Assembly (NCBI GenBank): GCA_002421865.1
Contig: DISE01000012.1
Span: 812 to 12,188 of the forward strand
Length of the DNA stretch: 11,377 bases
Reading direction: 5' to 3'
Origin: Castellaniella sp. UBA6218
Lineage (GTDB): Bacteria; Pseudomonadota; Gammaproteobacteria; Burkholderiales; Burkholderiaceae_B
Shown: positions 1-6,895 of the stretch, piece after piece
How the letters are laid out: each line of letters begins with the position of its first letter
How positions within the stretch are numbered: position 1 is the first letter of the stretch
Program-made: the position numbers and the translations under genes
Notes under the pieces: model-generated
Databases searched by the model: none
What the model was told of the DNA's origin: nothing
What the model saw: only the letters and a program-made list of their open reading frames with translations

Positions 1-335
1 TCCTCGGAGGTCGGCTGCAGCACGAAGTCGCGCTGGTGGCGGTCCTTGATGCGCAGCAGTTCGGCGCCATATTGTTCCCATCGACCCGATTCCTGCCACA
101 GTTCGGCGGGCTGCACGACCGGCATCAGCAGTTCGATGGCGCCGGCGCGGTTCATTTCTTCGCGCACGATGGCCTCGATCTTGCGCAGGACCTTCAGGCC
201 CATCGGCATGTACGTATAGACGCCTCCGGCGATCTTCCGGATCATGCCCGCCCTCGTCATCAGCTGGTGGCTGACGACCTCCGCCTCGGCGGGGGCTTCC
301 TTCAGGGTGTTCAGATGGTACTGGCTGGCGCGCAT
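1..335 (-). CDS. proS: Prolyl-tRNA synthetase, N-terminal part (cut by window edge)
   Basis: This cytoplasmic class II aminoacyl-tRNA synthetase charges tRNA-Pro with proline. Only the first 111 codons are present and the gene runs off the left edge. The translation starts MRASQYHLNTLKEAPAEAEV and continues through IAGGVYTYMPMGLKVLRKIE, then the motif-1 region with MPVVQPAELWQESGRWEQYG, then IKDRHQRDFVLQPTSEE. These are hallmark segments of bacterial (long, editing-domain) ProS. The editing domain and motifs 2 and 3 lie outside the window. The ATG at 335 is the only start that leaves the conserved N-terminus intact, although no strong Shine-Dalgarno precedes it. The gene is divergent from rppH, with 67 bp between the two starts. 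Confidence 0.96.
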   Translation of the reverse strand, partial: MRASQYHLNTLKEAPAEAEVVSHQLMTRAGMIRKIAGGVYTYMPMGLKVLRKIEAIVREEMNRAGAIELLMPVVQPAELWQESGRWEQYGAELLRIKDRHQRDFVLQPTSE

Positions 336-357
336 GGTAGGGATTCCGGTTGGTACG

Positions 358-363
358 TATAAT
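358..363 (+). promoter_or_regulatory. Consensus -10 element, likely rppH promoter
   Basis: A perfect TATAAT lies 39 bp upstream of the rppH ATG, between the divergent proS and rppH starts. It predicts a transcript start near 370 and a leader of about 33 nt. No good -35 hexamer is seen 16-18 bp upstream, so the call rests on the -10 and its position. The same A/T-rich stretch may also hold the proS promoter on the other strand, but no clear hexamer pair is visible there. Confidence 0.45.
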
Positions 364-402
364 CGATGGTAATTGTATTGAATTCACAACCGAGGTGGCC
401 CC

Positions 403-987
403 ATGTTGGATCGCGAAGGCTACCGTCCGAATGTCGGCATCATTCTCGTGAACCAGAAAAACGAGGTTTTCTGGGGCAAGCGCATCAGGGAACACGCATG
501 GCAGTTCCCCCAGGGGGGCATCAAGCACGGGGAAACCCCCGTGCAGGCGATGTACCGCGAACTCCACGAGGAAACCGGCCTGCGCGCCGAACATGTGCGC
601 ATTCTGGGACGGACCCGGGACTGGTTGCGCTATACCGTGCCGGATCATTACGTGCGCCGCGAACTTCGCGGCCACTACAAAGGCCAGAAACAGATCTGGT
701 TTTTGCTGCGCATGGTCGGCCGTGACAGCGACGTCAGCCTGCGGGCCACCGAAACGCCCGAATTCGACGCCTGGCGCTGGAATGCCTATTGGGTGCCGCT
801 GGAAGCCGTCATCGAATTCAAGCGCGAGGTTTATTCCCTGGCGCTCAACGAACTGTCGGGCCTGTTGTTCCGACGGGGCCGCGAGAACCGCTATTTGCGT
901 CACCGGGTCGGCGGGCGGCACGATGAATCCGCGGCTCGGGCGGCGGACGCGCCGGCTCCAAAAACCCCACGACCTGAACAAGTATGA
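403..987 (+). CDS. rppH: RNA pyrophosphohydrolase (Nudix family)
   Basis: RppH removes pyrophosphate from the 5' end of triphosphorylated mRNA, leaving a monophosphate that stimulates RNase E decay. It also hydrolyses dinucleoside polyphosphates (Ap5A-type). The 194-aa protein opens with MLDREGYRPNVGIILVNQ, typical of RppH. It carries a complete Nudix box G-X5-E-X7-RELXEE-X-G at residues 38-60, with the metal-binding glutamates near E53, E56 and E57. The region with DHYVRRELRGHYKGQKQIWF and the later EVYSLALNEL also fit the family. The core ends near residue 158. The last ~35 residues are charged, Ala/Pro-rich and probably disordered, as in beta-proteobacterial homologs. A GAGG Shine-Dalgarno sits 7 nt before the ATG. 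The proS neighbourhood is usual in Burkholderiales. Confidence 0.95.
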   Translation: MLDREGYRPNVGIILVNQKNEVFWGKRIREHAWQFPQGGIKHGETPVQAMYRELHEETGLRAEHVRILGRTRDWLRYTVPDHYVRRELRGHYKGQKQIWFLLRMVGRDSDVSLRATETPEFDAWRWNAYWVPLEAVIEFKREVYSLALNELSGLLFRRGRENRYLRHRVGGRHDESAARAADAPAPKTPRPEQV

Positions 988-1038
988 TTCAATCCCTTTC
1001 GTGGCGCATCGCGCCGGCACTCCAGAAGGTTTGACCGC

Positions 1039-1440
1039 ATGCTCCAAGACCTCGATGCTTTGTCCCAGCGCATCCGCCAAGTCGCCCAGCTCGCGCGGGA
1101 TCTGCAATCTGAACGCGCCGTCTTGCGGGCCAAGGTCCGGCAACTCGAGCAGGAATGTCAGTCCCTGAAAGACCAGCAACTGCGCGAGGGTCAGGAGTTC
1201 GCGCGCATGTCCGAACGGCTCGCGCGCCATGACCAGGAACTCCAGGCCGCGCGCGAGGAATCCGGGCAGCGCCGCGAGGCCCTGGAATCCGAGGTGCGCG
1301 ACCACCAGATCCGCTCCGATTCCCTGCAGCGTCGACTGGTCCAGGTCGAATCCGAACGCGACCGTCTGCGCGAGGCCGCCACCGGCGCCCAGCAGCAGAT
1401 CGAGCTCATCCTCGAGCGCCTGCCCGGCGCGCAGGCCTAG
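1039..1440 (+). CDS. Small coiled-coil protein upstream of zapA (ZapB-like/TIGR02449 type)
   Basis: This 133-aa protein is almost entirely charged heptad-like helix from about residue 3 to 128, rich in E, R, Q and L. No signal peptide, membrane segment or catalytic motif is seen. The C-terminus (QQQIELILERLPGAQA) resembles the short conserved end of the TIGR02449/ZapB-like coiled-coil proteins often encoded just before zapA. An AGAAGG Shine-Dalgarno lies 9 nt before the ATG. Its stop is followed 38 nt later by zapA on the same strand, so co-transcription is likely. A structural role in Z-ring assembly alongside ZapA is inferred from position and fold. The family assignment is from memory, and the protein may simply be listed as hypothetical elsewhere. 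Confidence 0.8.
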   Translation: MLQDLDALSQRIRQVAQLARDLQSERAVLRAKVRQLEQECQSLKDQQLREGQEFARMSERLARHDQELQAAREESGQRREALESEVRDHQIRSDSLQRRLVQVESERDRLREAATGAQQQIELILERLPGAQA

Positions 1441-1478
1441 GGCCTGTCCACCACACCCTCACCCAGGAGCCGCGCAGC

Positions 1479-1781
1479 ATGGAACGCGTCGATGTCGCCA
1501 TCCTCGGCCGCGATTATTCGCTGGCCTGCCCCCCCGAAGAAAAAAACGCCCTGCTGGCCGCCGTGCGGCTGGTCGACCAGCGCATGCTGGCCATCAAGGG
1601 CGTCGGCAAGGTCGCCAGCAACGAACGCATCGCTGTCATGGCGGCCATCCAGATCGCCAATGAACTGCTCAGCATGCGCGCGCCCGACGGGCCCCTCGGA
1701 AATATTGCCTTGGGCGATTTCAAGGGTAAAATCGAATCCATGAACGAGGTGCTCGACGAAGTCCTGGGCACCGCCGTTTAA
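1479..1781 (+). CDS. zapA: Cell division protein ZapA
   Basis: ZapA is a small cytoplasmic protein that binds FtsZ and cross-links protofilaments in the Z ring. The 100-aa product begins MERVDVAILGRDYSLACPPE, the typical N-terminal globular domain carrying the short GRDYSLACP motif. A dimerising helix follows, with LLAAVRLVDQRMLAIK and then NERIAVMAAIQIANELL. The length is normal for the family. An AGGAG Shine-Dalgarno lies 9 nt before the ATG. It is the second gene of a pair with the coiled-coil protein and directly precedes the 6S RNA gene, a linkage widely conserved in proteobacteria. Confidence 0.95.
   Translation: MERVDVAILGRDYSLACPPEEKNALLAAVRLVDQRMLAIKGVGKVASNERIAVMAAIQIANELLSMRAPDGPLGNIALGDFKGKIESMNEVLDEVLGTAV
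1705..1732 (+). promoter_or_regulatory. Possible distal ssrS promoter inside the zapA 3' end
   Basis: TTGCCT (1705-1710), a 16-bp spacer and TAAAAT (1727-1732) form a plausible sigma-70 promoter within the last codons of zapA. It predicts a start near 1739, about 85 nt before the 6S RNA 5' end. It could therefore only make mature 6S through processing of a precursor, as is known for the E. coli distal promoter. No good promoter is visible at the spacing needed to start directly at the 6S 5' end. It remains weak, inferred evidence. Confidence 0.25.
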
Positions 1782-1792
1782 CCTCTTATCCT

Positions 1793-1814
1793 CCGGATGC
1801 GCCAGGTCATCCGG
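1793..1814 (+). repeat. Perfect 6-bp inverted repeat before 6S RNA
   Basis: CCGGAT (1793-1798) and ATCCGG (1809-1814) flank a 10-nt loop, between the zapA stop and the predicted 5' end of 6S RNA. No T-tract follows, so it is not a typical terminator. It may be a hairpin in a 6S precursor that marks a processing site, or a protein-binding site. The arms are short and could be chance in GC-rich sequence. Confidence 0.4.
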
Positions 1815-1822
1815 TCGTTCAA

Positions 1823-1997
1823 GTCCCTGCCGTGTTCGTGACCTGGCCATACATTCCTTGAACCAATGCTATAGGCATAGGTTGCCGGATTGACAGATGG
1901 GAGCGCTGCCTTCACTGGACGGCCCGAAGCCTGACTGATGGCGACCACCGTGAACCCTCGGTTCCGGGATGCCGGCCTAGACGGCACAGGCGGGGCA
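1823..1997 (+). ncRNA. ssrS: 6S RNA (regulator of RNA polymerase)
   Basis: 6S RNA mimics an open promoter and sequesters the sigma-70 holoenzyme, mainly in stationary phase. Short transcripts (pRNA) templated on it release the enzyme. The ends can close: CCCTGCCGTGTT (1825-1836) pairs with CACGG and GGCGGGG at 1983-1995 to give 12 pairs with one bulged A and some G-U pairs. The 5' half holds a hairpin at 1861-1883 (AACC/GGTT and ATGC/GCAT around an A-A mismatch). The 3' half holds GAACC-CTC-GGTTC (1952-1964), matching the 3' bubble hairpin of known 6S RNAs. Stretches such as CCGAAGCCT and GCGACCACCGTGAACC line up with E. coli CCGAGAAGCCT and GCGACGACACATTCACC. The location right after zapA is the classic ssrS position. 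The usual downstream neighbour fau/ygfA (5-formyltetrahydrofolate cyclo-ligase) is absent here and replaced by a SIMPL gene. Exact ends are estimated within a few nt. Confidence 0.9.
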
Positions 1998-2004
1998 TTA
2001 CCAG

Positions 2005-2041
2005 AAAGCTCGTCGTGAAATCGCGACGGGCTTTCGTCTTT
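2005..2041 (+). terminator. Intrinsic terminator after 6S RNA
   Basis: An 11-bp stem (AAAGCTCGTCG at 2005-2015 with CGACGGGCTTT at 2024-2034, one U-G pair) encloses an 8-nt loop. CGTCTTT follows. It lies 10 nt after the closing stem of 6S RNA, so it most likely ends the ssrS transcript. The U-tract is short and interrupted, so read-through is possible. The downstream SIMPL Shine-Dalgarno (AGGAG, 2043-2047) begins 2 nt after it. Confidence 0.8.
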
Positions 2042-2055
2042 CAGGAGTGGCACAA

Positions 2056-2772
2056 ATGTATCGAGGCGTGCGCAATCGCAAGCAACTTCTGGCCGGCCTG
2101 TCGCTGGTCCTGGCGGCCGTGGCCATGCCAGTCCTGGCTCACGAGTCCGGATCCGAGGAGCCCCGGGCCTCACTGTCGGCGGAGGCCTCGTCCGAGATCG
2201 AGCAGGATGCGGTCGAAATCACCCTGGCGGCGGATCTGTCCGGCGCTTCCCAGTCCGAGGTTGCCGAGGCCTTGAACCAGCGCCTGGACTCGGTCATGAA
2301 ACAGGCCAAGGGTCACCAGGGTATCGAAGCCCGCAGCGGGTCCTACCGGATCTGGCCGACCAATGACCGCGATGGCAAGATCGCCGAATGGCGGGGCCAG
2401 GCCGAAATCCTTCTGGAATCCCAGGATTTCCCCGCCGTCTCGAAGCTGGCGGCCAGTCTGGGCGACCGCATGCCGATCGCCGGCCTGTCGTTCTCGGTCT
2501 CGCGTGAACGGCGCGCGGCCGAGGAGCAAAAGCTTCTGGGTCAGGCCGTCGATGCATTCAAGGCCCGTGCCCAGGCGCTGACCCGGGCACTGGGCTTTGC
2601 GGGTTATCGGTTGCGCACGGTCGATCTGGGCGGGCAGGGCGCCATGCCGCCCGCGCCCATGCCTCGCATGATGAGCGCCATGGCCGCCGACAAGGTCGCC
2701 GCGCCCGTCGAGGGCGGCCGCGAACGGATCAGCGTGTCGGTTCAGGGGACGATCGTCTTGCTGCCCAAATGA
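2056..2772 (+). CDS. Periplasmic SIMPL/DUF541-domain protein
   Basis: The product is a 238-aa exported protein of the SIMPL (DUF541, BP26/OMP28-like) family. Family members are linked to envelope and oxidative-stress phenotypes, but the molecular function is not settled. Residues 1-28 form a signal peptide: basic start MYRGVRNRKQ, hydrophobic core LLAGLSLVLAAVAM, and a likely cut after PVLA. The mature part has the usual order: an N-terminal beta segment (ASLSAEASSEIEQDAVEITL), a helix with EVAEALNQRLDSVMKQAK, a segment with YRIWPTNDRDGKIAEWRGQA, and the helix with LLGQAVDAFKARAQALTRAL. It closes with RISVSVQGTIVLLPK. The ATG at 2056 is preferred over the in-frame GTG at 2047 because AGGAG lies 8 nt before the ATG and overlaps the GTG. 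The 3' end overlaps lgt on the other strand. The 6S terminator immediately upstream leaves no room for an ordinary promoter after it. Confidence 0.88.
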   Translation: MYRGVRNRKQLLAGLSLVLAAVAMPVLAHESGSEEPRASLSAEASSEIEQDAVEITLAADLSGASQSEVAEALNQRLDSVMKQAKGHQGIEARSGSYRIWPTNDRDGKIAEWRGQAEILLESQDFPAVSKLAASLGDRMPIAGLSFSVSRERRAAEEQKLLGQAVDAFKARAQALTRALGFAGYRLRTVDLGGQGAMPPAPMPRMMSAMAADKVAAPVEGGRERISVSVQGTIVLLPK

Positions 2773-3529
2773 ACAGGGCCAGGCCGATCAGGATCATGGG
2801 CAGCGACAGCAGCTGACCCATCGACAGCCCGCCGGCCAGCAATCCCAGAAAATCGTCCGGCTCGCGGGTGAACTCCACCAGGAACCGGAACAGCCCGTAG
2901 CCCATCAGGAACACCGCGCTCACCTGGCCCGTCGGGCGGGGCTTGCGGGCGAACCACCACACCAGGGTGAACAGGGCGAAGCCTTCCAGTCCCATTTCAT
3001 ACAGTTGCGACGGATGGCGCGGCGTGCCATCCTGCGCGCCCGGAAAGACCATGCCCCAGGGCAGGTCCGTGGGGCGGCCCCACAATTCGCCGTTGATGAA
3101 ATTGCCCAGCCGCCCGGCCGCCAGACCCAAGGGGATCAGAGGCGCGATGAAGTCCCCGATGGCCAGCAACGGCTGGCCGCGCCGGCGGGCGAAGAACAGC
3201 ATGGCCAGCGTCACGCCGATCAGGCCGCCGTGGAAGGACATCCCCCCCTGCCAGACTTCGAAGATCGACAGCGGGTGTGCCAGGTAATCATCGAACTTGT
3301 AGAACAGCACGTAGCCCAGGCGCCCACCCAGCACCACGCCCAGCACGCCGTAAAAGATGATGTCCTCCAGGTCGCGCAGCGTCAGCCCGGTGGGGGAGGG
3401 GTGATGCTGGATGCGCCAGCGTCCCAGCAACCAGGCCAGGCCGAAGCCGGCCAGGTACATGAGTCCGTACCAGTGGATCGCCAGGGGGCCGATCTGCAAT
3501 GCGACGGGATCGATGTGGGGGAAGGGCAT
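2729..3529 (-). CDS. lgt: Prolipoprotein diacylglyceryl transferase
   Basis: Lgt is an inner-membrane enzyme that moves diacylglycerol from phosphatidylglycerol to the lipobox cysteine of prolipoproteins, the first step of lipoprotein maturation. The 266-aa reading has about seven hydrophobic segments. Numbered from the ATG at 3529, the signature GRLGNFINGE lies at 139-148. The HGG segment (MSFHGGLIG, H100), HPSQLYE at 172-178, and YGLFRFLVEFTREPD near the C-terminus are also conserved. An ATG ten codons earlier (3559) is in frame. The later start is preferred because family proteins begin just before FPHIDPVALQIGPLAIHWYG, but neither has a good Shine-Dalgarno. The gene converges on the SIMPL gene with 44 bp of coding overlap and is divergent from the cytochrome c gene. 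Confidence 0.95.
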   Translation of the reverse strand: MPFPHIDPVALQIGPLAIHWYGLMYLAGFGLAWLLGRWRIQHHPSPTGLTLRDLEDIIFYGVLGVVLGGRLGYVLFYKFDDYLAHPLSIFEVWQGGMSFHGGLIGVTLAMLFFARRRGQPLLAIGDFIAPLIPLGLAAGRLGNFINGELWGRPTDLPWGMVFPGAQDGTPRHPSQLYEMGLEGFALFTLVWWFARKPRPTGQVSAVFLMGYGLFRFLVEFTREPDDFLGLLAGGLSMGQLLSLPMILIGLALFIWAARRSSPEPTR

Positions 3530-3602
3530 GGGTGCGACCGGGAGTAAAGACACAATCATGGATAATACCGTGATCGGACACGACGAGAGGACGAGTCAGG
3601 CA

Positions 3603-3950
3603 ATGGGGCGAGGAAAGGCGATCGGAATCGCGCTGGTGCTGGCGCTGTGCGGGACGAATGCCCGGGCCGGCGGCACGGCGGTCGACGGCATGGCGCTGGC
3701 CAGTCAACGCCAGTGCCTGGGTTGTCATCAGGTCGACACCCGCAGGGTGGGGCCGCCGTTCCGGGCCATCGCCGAACGCTTCCAGGGCCGGCCCGAGGCG
3801 GCCGGCCATCTGGCCCGCGTCATGCGCGAAGGTAGCCGCGGCCAGTGGGGGGCGATCCCCATGCCGGCCCAGACCCGCCTGTCCGACGTCGATGCGCAGC
3901 GCCTGGCGCTGTGGATCCTGTCGCTGAAAGACGCGCCTGCGGTGGATTGA
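3603..3950 (+). CDS. Small secreted cytochrome c (c-551/c-552 type)
   Basis: This is a periplasmic monoheme class I cytochrome c of 115 aa, expected to carry electrons between respiratory complexes or to a terminal reductase or peroxidase. A signal peptide covers about residues 1-22 (GIALVLALCGTNARAG). The heme motif CLGCH is at 38-42 and RVGPPF follows shortly after. The loop GQWGAIPMPAQ supplies the axial Met (M87). The C-terminal helix reads DVDAQRLALWILSLK. This order and size match the Pseudomonas/Nitrosomonas c-551/c-552 group. ATG 3603 is chosen because it gives a normal signal peptide; the frame is open further upstream (e.g. ATG 3558) but would add unlikely N-terminal residues. msrA follows 35 nt later on the same strand. 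The physiological partner cannot be told from the window. Confidence 0.9.
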   Translation: MGRGKAIGIALVLALCGTNARAGGTAVDGMALASQRQCLGCHQVDTRRVGPPFRAIAERFQGRPEAAGHLARVMREGSRGQWGAIPMPAQTRLSDVDAQRLALWILSLKDAPAVD

Positions 3951-3985
3951 CCGTGGCGCCGCACGCGCGAGCAAAGGAGAACCGC

Positions 3986-4531
3986 ATGGAAATTCAAGGG
4001 AACGCCGCATCCGGGACCGCGATCTTCGGCGGCGGCTGCTTCTGGTGCCTGGAGCCTGTGTTCCGCGGCCTGGAGGGTGTGTTGGACGTGCAGCCCGGCT
4101 ATTGCGGCGGCCACGTCGACCATCCCACCTACGAGCAGGTCTGCCGCCAGAACACGGGCCACATCGAGGTCGTACAGGTGACTTTCGATCCTGCCCGGGT
4201 CGGCTATGAGACCCTGCTGGACGTCTTCTTTGGCACACATGATCCGACCACGCTCGACCGCCAGGGCAATGACGCGGGGCCCCAGTACGCCTCCGTGATC
4301 TTTTATGGAAACGAGGCGCAGCGGACCTTGGCCGAAGCCGCGCGCGCCGAGGCTCAGGCCGCCTTCGATGATCCGATCGTCACACGGATCGAAGCGGCGG
4401 GCCCTTTCTGGCCGGCCGAGGAACTGCACCGCGAATACTACCGGCGAAACCCGGAGCAGGGCTATTGCCAGTTCGTCATCGCGCCCAAACTGGCGAAATT
4501 CCGCCAGCGCTACGCGCACCTGCTGCGCTGA
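3986..4531 (+). CDS. msrA: Peptide-methionine (S)-S-oxide reductase
   Basis: MsrA reduces the S-epimer of methionine sulfoxide in proteins, repairing oxidative damage in the cytoplasm with thioredoxin as reductant. The 181-aa protein has GCFWC at residues 17-21, with C18 the nucleophile, preceded by AIFGG. PGYCGGHVDHPTYEQVC, GHIEVVQVTFDP and HDPTTLDRQGNDAGPQYAS follow, and then HREYYRRNPEQGYCQFVIAP near the end. All are family hallmarks. Additional cysteines (C40, C49, the GYC near the end) are candidates for resolving cysteines. There is no signal peptide and no fused MsrB domain. AAAGGAG lies 7 nt before the ATG. The gene probably shares a transcript with the cytochrome c gene upstream. Confidence 0.95.
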   Translation: MEIQGNAASGTAIFGGGCFWCLEPVFRGLEGVLDVQPGYCGGHVDHPTYEQVCRQNTGHIEVVQVTFDPARVGYETLLDVFFGTHDPTTLDRQGNDAGPQYASVIFYGNEAQRTLAEAARAEAQAAFDDPIVTRIEAAGPFWPAEELHREYYRRNPEQGYCQFVIAPKLAKFRQRYAHLLR

Positions 4532-4595
4532 GGCCGCCGGGGCCTGCCAGCGCGTCCGCGCAGGGCATCGCGACGGGGCGCGGCGCCGGTCACCG

Positions 4596-5573
4596 TCAGG
4601 GGGGCGAGGCTTGGGGGGGCGACGCCGCCAGCCGGCGCCCCCATGCGGTGTCTGGCCGCGTCAGCGCCGCCAGGGCCGCCAGCACGCCCAGGGTCACCAG
4701 TCCGCGCAGCACCAGGATCACCCACAGATTGGCGCCCAGTGCCAGGATCAGCAGCGTGTCCTCGATCAGGGCGTGGCACAGCGACAGCCACGACAGGGCC
4801 AGCAGCCGCGTGCGCGGGCTGTAGTTCTCGCGTTCGGCGGCGTCGATGATCAGCGCGCCGCCATAGGCCAGGCCCAGCAGCACGCCGACCGTGGTCAGGG
4901 GCGCCGCGCGTTCCTCCAGGCCCGACAGGCGCAGCACGGGCGTCAGCAGCCGGGTTACGAGCCGCGTGACGCCCAGGCGCTCCAGCACATCCAGCAGCAG
5001 CACCAGGCCGACGATGACGGCCAGGACCAGTGTCAGCGATTGCAGTGTGGACAGGACCCAGGGCCAGAAATCCGGCGGCCCCTGGGTCAGCCCCGCGTCC
5101 TGGCGCATCCAGGCCAGGGAGACCGGATCCTGCAGCACGTCCAGCGCCTGGCAGGTCCAGCTGACGGCGGCGCCGTAGAAGAGGGCGACGACGATGCGCA
5201 GCGCCCCGGTGACCAGCGCGCTGGCGCCGGCGCGGCGCACGACGGATTGCTCGGTCGGGATATTGTGGGCGAACAGCATCATCGCCCCCAGGGCGCTGAC
5301 CTGGGCCGTCGTCATGTGCATGCCATCGGACAGCGCAGCCATCGAAGCCATGCCGCCATAGATGTTGGTCAGCATGGTGGTGGCCCAGATGATGCCCGCC
5401 TCGGGCGGCAGCCCCAGCAGCGCCATGGCCGGCGTCAGCGCTTCGCCGGCCATGCGCACCAGGCCCAGACGGTCGGCGATATAGACGATCACCATCACCG
5501 GCAGCATGATCCGCGTGATCGTCAGGAACATGCGCGTGCTGCGCAGCCGGATGGTGTTCAGGTAATGGAGCAT
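4596..5573 (-). CDS. Nucleoside recognition (gate) domain inner-membrane protein
   Basis: The product is a 325-aa multi-pass membrane protein of the nucleoside-recognition/Gate family (SpmA/SpmB/YjiG-like), whose transported substrate is generally unknown. Two homologous-looking halves are visible. The first (about residues 18-140) includes a TM segment with IMLPVMVIVYIADRLG, the conserved WATTMLTNIYGGMAS and HNIPTEQSVVRRAG. The second (about 175-300) includes LTLVLAVIVGLVLLLDVLE and LSLCHALIEDTLLILALGAN. The Pro/Ala-rich tail after residue 305 is probably cytosolic and unstructured. No strong Shine-Dalgarno precedes the ATG at 5573. It lies 77 nt downstream of the hppD stop on the same strand, so read-through from hppD is possible, but no functional link to tyrosine breakdown is evident. 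It converges with msrA. Confidence 0.85.
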   Translation of the reverse strand: MLHYLNTIRLRSTRMFLTITRIMLPVMVIVYIADRLGLVRMAGEALTPAMALLGLPPEAGIIWATTMLTNIYGGMASMAALSDGMHMTTAQVSALGAMMLFAHNIPTEQSVVRRAGASALVTGALRIVVALFYGAAVSWTCQALDVLQDPVSLAWMRQDAGLTQGPPDFWPWVLSTLQSLTLVLAVIVGLVLLLDVLERLGVTRLVTRLLTPVLRLSGLEERAAPLTTVGVLLGLAYGGALIIDAAERENYSPRTRLLALSWLSLCHALIEDTLLILALGANLWVILVLRGLVTLGVLAALAALTRPDTAWGRRLAASPPQASPP

Positions 5574-5650
5574 GCCAGGGTTCCGGGAAGGTTGCGGTGC
5601 CGGTGGACGGACCGCATTCCGGCAATTGTAGGGTGCCCCTGCGGCGCGCG

Positions 5651-6754
<1,104 letters not shown>

Positions 6755-6798
6755 GAAGACATCTCCGTCCGAGGTGTGTTTTTAGAATGCTGTGTGGA

Positions 6799-6804
6799 AT
6801 TCTA
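6799..6804 (-). promoter_or_regulatory. Possible -10 element of hppD
   Basis: Read on the minus strand this is TAGAAT (5 of 6 matches to TATAAT), 44 bp before the hppD ATG. It would give a leader of about 37 nt. There is no good -35: TTGCAA at 6827-6832 is 22 bp away. A missing -35 would fit a promoter that needs an activator, possibly the divergent Lrp-type protein. This is inference from position and sequence only. Confidence 0.35.
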
Positions 6805-6861
6805 GGGAAAAGAGTGTGGGGAAAGATTGCAAAGATGCGGTACGATTCCTTAATGTGACGC

Positions 6862-6880
6862 AATCATTCATCTAATAATT
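6862..6880. promoter_or_regulatory. A/T-rich inverted repeat, candidate Lrp-family operator; overlaps lrp -10
   Basis: AATCATT (6862-6868) and AATAATT (6874-6880) form an inverted repeat with 6 of 7 positions matching and a 5-nt spacer. This resembles the A/T-rich dyads bound by Lrp/AsnC proteins. It overlaps TAATAAT (6873-6879), a plausible -10 for the regulator gene, so binding could autorepress. Its centre lies about 79 bp upstream of the start predicted from the possible hppD -10, a position typical for an activator. A second pair, GATTGC (6825-6830) and GCAATC (6860-6865), spans the space between the two promoters. Confidence 0.45.
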
Positions 6881-6895
6881 CGTGGTTGAGACAAT

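Noticed and set aside
2047..2055. GTG start for the SIMPL protein
   Set aside because: It overlaps the AGGAG ribosome-binding site, which is correctly placed for the ATG at 2056.
1778..2173. Minus-strand open frame over the 6S RNA region
   Set aside because: The region folds and aligns as 6S RNA and the frame lacks coding character.
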